Source: Burkholderia cenocepacia (GTDB lineage Bacteria > Pseudomonadota > Gammaproteobacteria > Burkholderiales > Burkholderiaceae). From it: a DNA stretch of 64,000 nt. A program made the translations under genes and the position numbers. The notes beneath the pieces were generated by a model, which saw only the letters and a program-made list of their open reading frames with translations, ran no database searches and was not told the DNA's origin. Shown here in pieces: positions 61,705-64,000 of the stretch (its first letter is position 1; every line of letters begins with the position of its first letter). The stretch spans positions 744,001 through 808,000 of the forward strand of contig NZ_UAQZ01000001.1 of the NCBI RefSeq assembly GCF_900446215.1, in the 5' to 3' direction.

Positions 61705-62478
61705 TCAGTCGCCGTACGGGTTGAAATCGAAATACTGCTTCGCGATCCGGTTGTACGTGCCGTCCTTCAGCATCGACGCGATCGCGCCGTCGATCGACGC
61801 CTTCAGCGCGGTATCGGACTGCCGCATGCCGATGCCGACGCCGCGATCGCCCATGTCGAGCGGCGCGCCGACGAATGCGAAACCCTTGCCGCGCGGCTGG
61901 CGCAGGAACCCGTAATCGGCTTCCACGGTGCCGAGCAGCGCCGCGTCCAGGCGGCCGTTGACGAGATCGGCGAACACGTCGTCCTGGCTCTTGTACGGCA
62001 CCACGCCGACGCCGGCCGGCGCCCAGTGCGCGAGCGCCCACGATTCGAATTGCGTGCCGGACTGCACGCCGACGCGCTTGCCGGCCAGCGACGCCGCCGT
62101 GCCGTCGAGCCCGCTGCCGGGTCGCGCGACGAGCCGCGACTTGAAGCGGAACAGCTTCGACGAGAACAGGATCTGCTTCTCGCGCTTCGCGGTGATCGCC
62201 ATCGACGACAGGATCGCGTCGATCTTGCGCGCCTGCAACGCGGGGATCATCCCGGAGAATTCGAGCTCGACCCACTGGCAGCGCAACTGCGCGCGGCGGC
62301 AGATTTCGTTGCCGAGATCGACGTCGAAGCCCTTCAGGCTGCCGTCGGGCGCCTTCGCGTCCATCGGCGGATACGTCGGGTCGATGCCGAGTCGCACCAC
62401 GGGCGCATCGAGCGCGGACGCGGACGTGGCGGCCAGGCCAATGCACAGGGAAACGAGCGGGGCAAGGAAACGTTTCAT
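61705..62478 (-). CDS. Amino-acid ABC transporter substrate-binding protein (HisJ/ArgT-like)
   Basis: The 257-residue periplasmic binding protein has a signal peptide (core FLAPLVSLCIGLAATSASA, cleavage before LDAP) and type-3 solute-binding features. These include IDPTYPPMDAKAPDGSLKGFDVDLGNEIC, AILSSMAITAKREKQILFS, GVQSGTQFESW and a C-terminal YNRIAKQYFDFNPYGD. It resembles the Lys/Arg/Orn/His-binding group. No permease or ATPase genes are adjacent, so it must share a transporter encoded elsewhere. It is divergent from a LysR gene 136 bp away, the probable regulator. Confidence 0.9.
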   Translation of the reverse strand: MKRFLAPLVSLCIGLAATSASALDAPVVRLGIDPTYPPMDAKAPDGSLKGFDVDLGNEICRRAQLRCQWVELEFSGMIPALQARKIDAILSSMAITAKREKQILFSSKLFRFKSRLVARPGSGLDGTAASLAGKRVGVQSGTQFESWALAHWAPAGVGVVPYKSQDDVFADLVNGRLDAALLGTVEADYGFLRQPRGKGFAFVGAPLDMGDRGVGIGMRQSDTALKASIDGAIASMLKDGTYNRIAKQYFDFNPYGD

Positions 62479-62614
62479 GGTCGACGATAGGCAGGAAAAG
62501 GAACGAACGGCATGAGCCGGACTGCCTGCGATCGTAGAAGCCCGCGGCCAGCGCCGGAACCATCGGCTGACTTATCATGATCGGTATTTCCGATCACCGG
62601 CCTCGCTGCTTCCC

Positions 62615-63535
62615 ATGGCGTTCACGCTGTCCCAGCTCCGCATCTTCCAGGCCGTCGTCGAGCACGGCAGCCTGCGCGCGGCCGCCCGCGCGCTCGATCT
62701 CGCGCAAAGCGGCGTCACGCAGCAACTGCAGGGCCTCGAGGCGACGCTCGGCGCGACGCTGTTCACGCGTACGAACCGCGGGATCGTGCCGACGGCCGTC
62801 GGCCAGCGGCTGCTCGCGCGGTCCGGTGCGATCCTCGGCGAATGCGAGCAGGTCGAGCGGGAAATCCGTCAGTTGAGCGGCGCCTACGAAGGCACCGTCA
62901 CGCTCGGCCTCGTGACCGAGCCGCTGATCGACGCGTTCGCGCCGGTGCTGACCGCGTTCCGCGCGCGCTTCGACAAGGTGGACGTGCACCTGCGCACCGG
63001 CACGTCGCGGATGATGATCGGCTGGCTGCGCGAAAGCGCGGTCGATTTCGCGATCGCGCTGGTCGCGAAGCAGACCGACACGACCGATCTCGCGGTCACG
63101 CCGCTGCGCACGTCGGCGCCGGTGGTCGTGTGCCGCAACGGGCACCCGGCGATGCATGCGCAATCGCTCGCCGAGCTGGCCGCCTATGGATGGGTGTCCA
63201 CGCGCTCGCCGAACCTGAGCGCCGACCCGGTCGTCAACCGGCTGCTTGCGTACTTCGACGCGCACGGCCAGCCGCCGCCGAAGATTCTCGCGACCGTCGA
63301 GGGGATGTTCGAGACGCTGCAGATCGTCACGCAGACCGATTCGCTCGCGCTCGAAACCGAAGCGATCACGCGGCACGGGCCGTTCGCCGGCGCGCTCGCG
63401 AAGATATCGGTGCGCGAACGGGCCGACGCGCAGGACGTGTGCCTGCTGCAGCGCGCGGCCGTGCCGCTGACGCCGGCCGCGCAGGAACTCGCGACGATGC
63501 TCGCGTCGTATCTGAGGGTCGTGCGCGGGCGGTAA
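62615..63535 (+). CDS. LysR-family transcriptional regulator
   Basis: The 306-residue regulator has an N-terminal winged helix (FTLSQLRIFQAVVEHGSLRAAARALDLAQS) and a LysR effector domain (EGTVTLGLVTEPLID onward). It is related to CysB/TsaR-like members that sense amino-acid or aromatic acids, but the effector is not clear. It is divergent from the amino-acid-binding protein and deacylase genes and is their likely regulator. Convergent with the MFS gene at the right edge. Confidence 0.9.
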   Translation: MAFTLSQLRIFQAVVEHGSLRAAARALDLAQSGVTQQLQGLEATLGATLFTRTNRGIVPTAVGQRLLARSGAILGECEQVEREIRQLSGAYEGTVTLGLVTEPLIDAFAPVLTAFRARFDKVDVHLRTGTSRMMIGWLRESAVDFAIALVAKQTDTTDLAVTPLRTSAPVVVCRNGHPAMHAQSLAELAAYGWVSTRSPNLSADPVVNRLLAYFDAHGQPPPKILATVEGMFETLQIVTQTDSLALETEAITRHGPFAGALAKISVRERADAQDVCLLQRAAVPLTPAAQELATMLASYLRVVRGR

Positions 63536-63576
63536 GCGCATCGGGCCGCGTCGCGGCCCGCATCGCGCCTCGCACG

Positions 63577-64000
63577 TCAGTCCAGCGATTCCCGCGCCGT
63601 CTCGCGCAGCATCGCGACCGCGACCAGCGACAGCACCACGCACGCGGCCACGTAGCCGGCCGGCGCGAGCTTGCTGCCGGTCGTCTTCACGAGCCAGGTC
63701 GCGATCAGCTGCGCGGTGCCGCCGAAGATCGTCACCGCGAGCGCATACGCGATCGAGATCCCCGTCGCGCGCACGTGGCGCGGCAGCGACTCGCACATCA
63801 GCGCCATTTCCGATGCGGAGCCGAGCGAATAGAACAGCAGCATCAGCGCGGTCAGCGGCAGGATCACCGACAGCGTCGGATGATGGTTCATCAGCCAGAA
63901 CGCCGGGAACAGCAGCGCGACCAGCACGCCGCGGCCGACGAAGATCGGCAGGCGGCGGCTGCCGAGCCGGTCCGACAGCCAACCGAACAGCGGGCACGTG
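63577..64000 (-). CDS. MFS transporter, metabolite:H+ symporter type (C-terminal part only)
   Basis: Only the last 140 or so codons are inside the window; the gene continues past position 64000. The visible part starts with the second MFS motif-A loop (GWLSDRLGSRRLPIF), then four to five membrane helices, with RHVRATGISIAYALAVTIFGGTAQLIATWLV typical of the MHS (ShiA/KgtP/ProP) group. These symporters take up organic acids or osmolytes with protons. Substrate and N-terminal half cannot be judged here. Confidence 0.85.
   Translation of the reverse strand, partial: TCPLFGWLSDRLGSRRLPIFVGRGVLVALLFPAFWLMNHHPTLSVILPLTALMLLFYSLGSASEMALMCESLPRHVRATGISIAYALAVTIFGGTAQLIATWLVKTTGSKLAPAGYVAACVVLSLVAVAMLRETARESLD

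Noticed and set aside
1..64000. CRISPR arrays, tRNA or rRNA genes, insertion sequences, prophage or attachment sites
   Set aside because: I looked for regular short repeats, cloverleaf-type sequences, transposase or integrase genes and terminal inverted repeats and found none I could support by eye.

Overview
The window is GC-rich DNA whose gene content points to Burkholderia, most likely a member of the Burkholderia cepacia complex. The strongest evidence is the ceoR / llpE-ceoA-ceoB-opcM locus (34.4-42.5 kb), a salicylate-inducible RND efflux system typical of that group and equivalent to bpeT-llpE-bpeEF-oprC. From memory this locus lies on the second replicon of sequenced relatives; that placement is inference. 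I recognised no rRNA, tRNA, CRISPR array, insertion sequence or prophage. Two genes run off the ends of the window.

Layout. (1) 0-2.4 kb: start of a secreted protein, an XRE/MmyB-type regulator, and a LysE-type exporter divergent from an Lrp/AsnC regulator. (2) 2.4-7.2 kb: a five-gene minus-strand operon of zinc-limitation paralogues (COG0523 GTPase, FolE2, QueD-like, gamma-carbonic-anhydrase-like, dihydroorotase) behind a 37-bp Zur-like dyad. (3) 7.3-13.5 kb: a minus-strand operon combining a MetQ-N-I-type ABC importer with an LLM flavin monooxygenase, a ferritin-like putative di-iron protein and an acyl-CoA-dehydrogenase-like flavoprotein, probably for import and oxidative breakdown of an organosulfur compound. 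(4) 13.7-18.7 kb: a 2-hydroxycarboxylate transporter with a near-consensus sigma-54 promoter and two upstream dyads, followed by a DctB/DctD-like two-component system that probably controls it. (5) 18.7-22.7 kb: a DUF3579 protein, an alpha/beta hydrolase, a PACE-type efflux protein divergent from a LysR gene, and an AraC regulator. (6) 22.7-27.7 kb: four minus-strand genes for envelope proteins of unknown joint function. (7) 28-32 kb: a LysR gene divergent from an MFS transporter and an MlrC/M81 metallopeptidase.

(8) 32-34.3 kb: an apparently less GC-biased patch with a small membrane protein, about 400 bp of apparently non-coding DNA, and a VOC protein divergent from a TetR regulator with twin operators. 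(9) 34.3-42.5 kb: the ceo efflux locus. Its LlpE protein has Asp at the nucleophile position, and a terminator-like hairpin lies in the ceoR leader. (10) 42.9-47.4 kb: a DUF4148 secreted peptide, a NUP-family protein, a LysE exporter, SelD and an EamA transporter. (11) 47.6-52 kb: a MocR/GabR-type regulator divergent from gabT-gabD (GABA catabolism). (12) 52.2-55.7 kb: two tandem, closely similar Aer-like chemoreceptors, each with its own FliA-type promoter. (13) 56-64 kb: methyltransferase and GNAT genes, a DUF523 protein, pcaF divergent from an IclR regulator, an aspartoacylase-family gene with an amino-acid-binding protein, a LysR gene and the C-terminal part of an MFS transporter.

The recurring pattern is a catabolic or transport cassette with its own divergent regulator. 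The least explained parts are the 22.7-27.7 kb envelope cluster, the oxygenase trio in the MetNIQ operon, and the LlpE active site.
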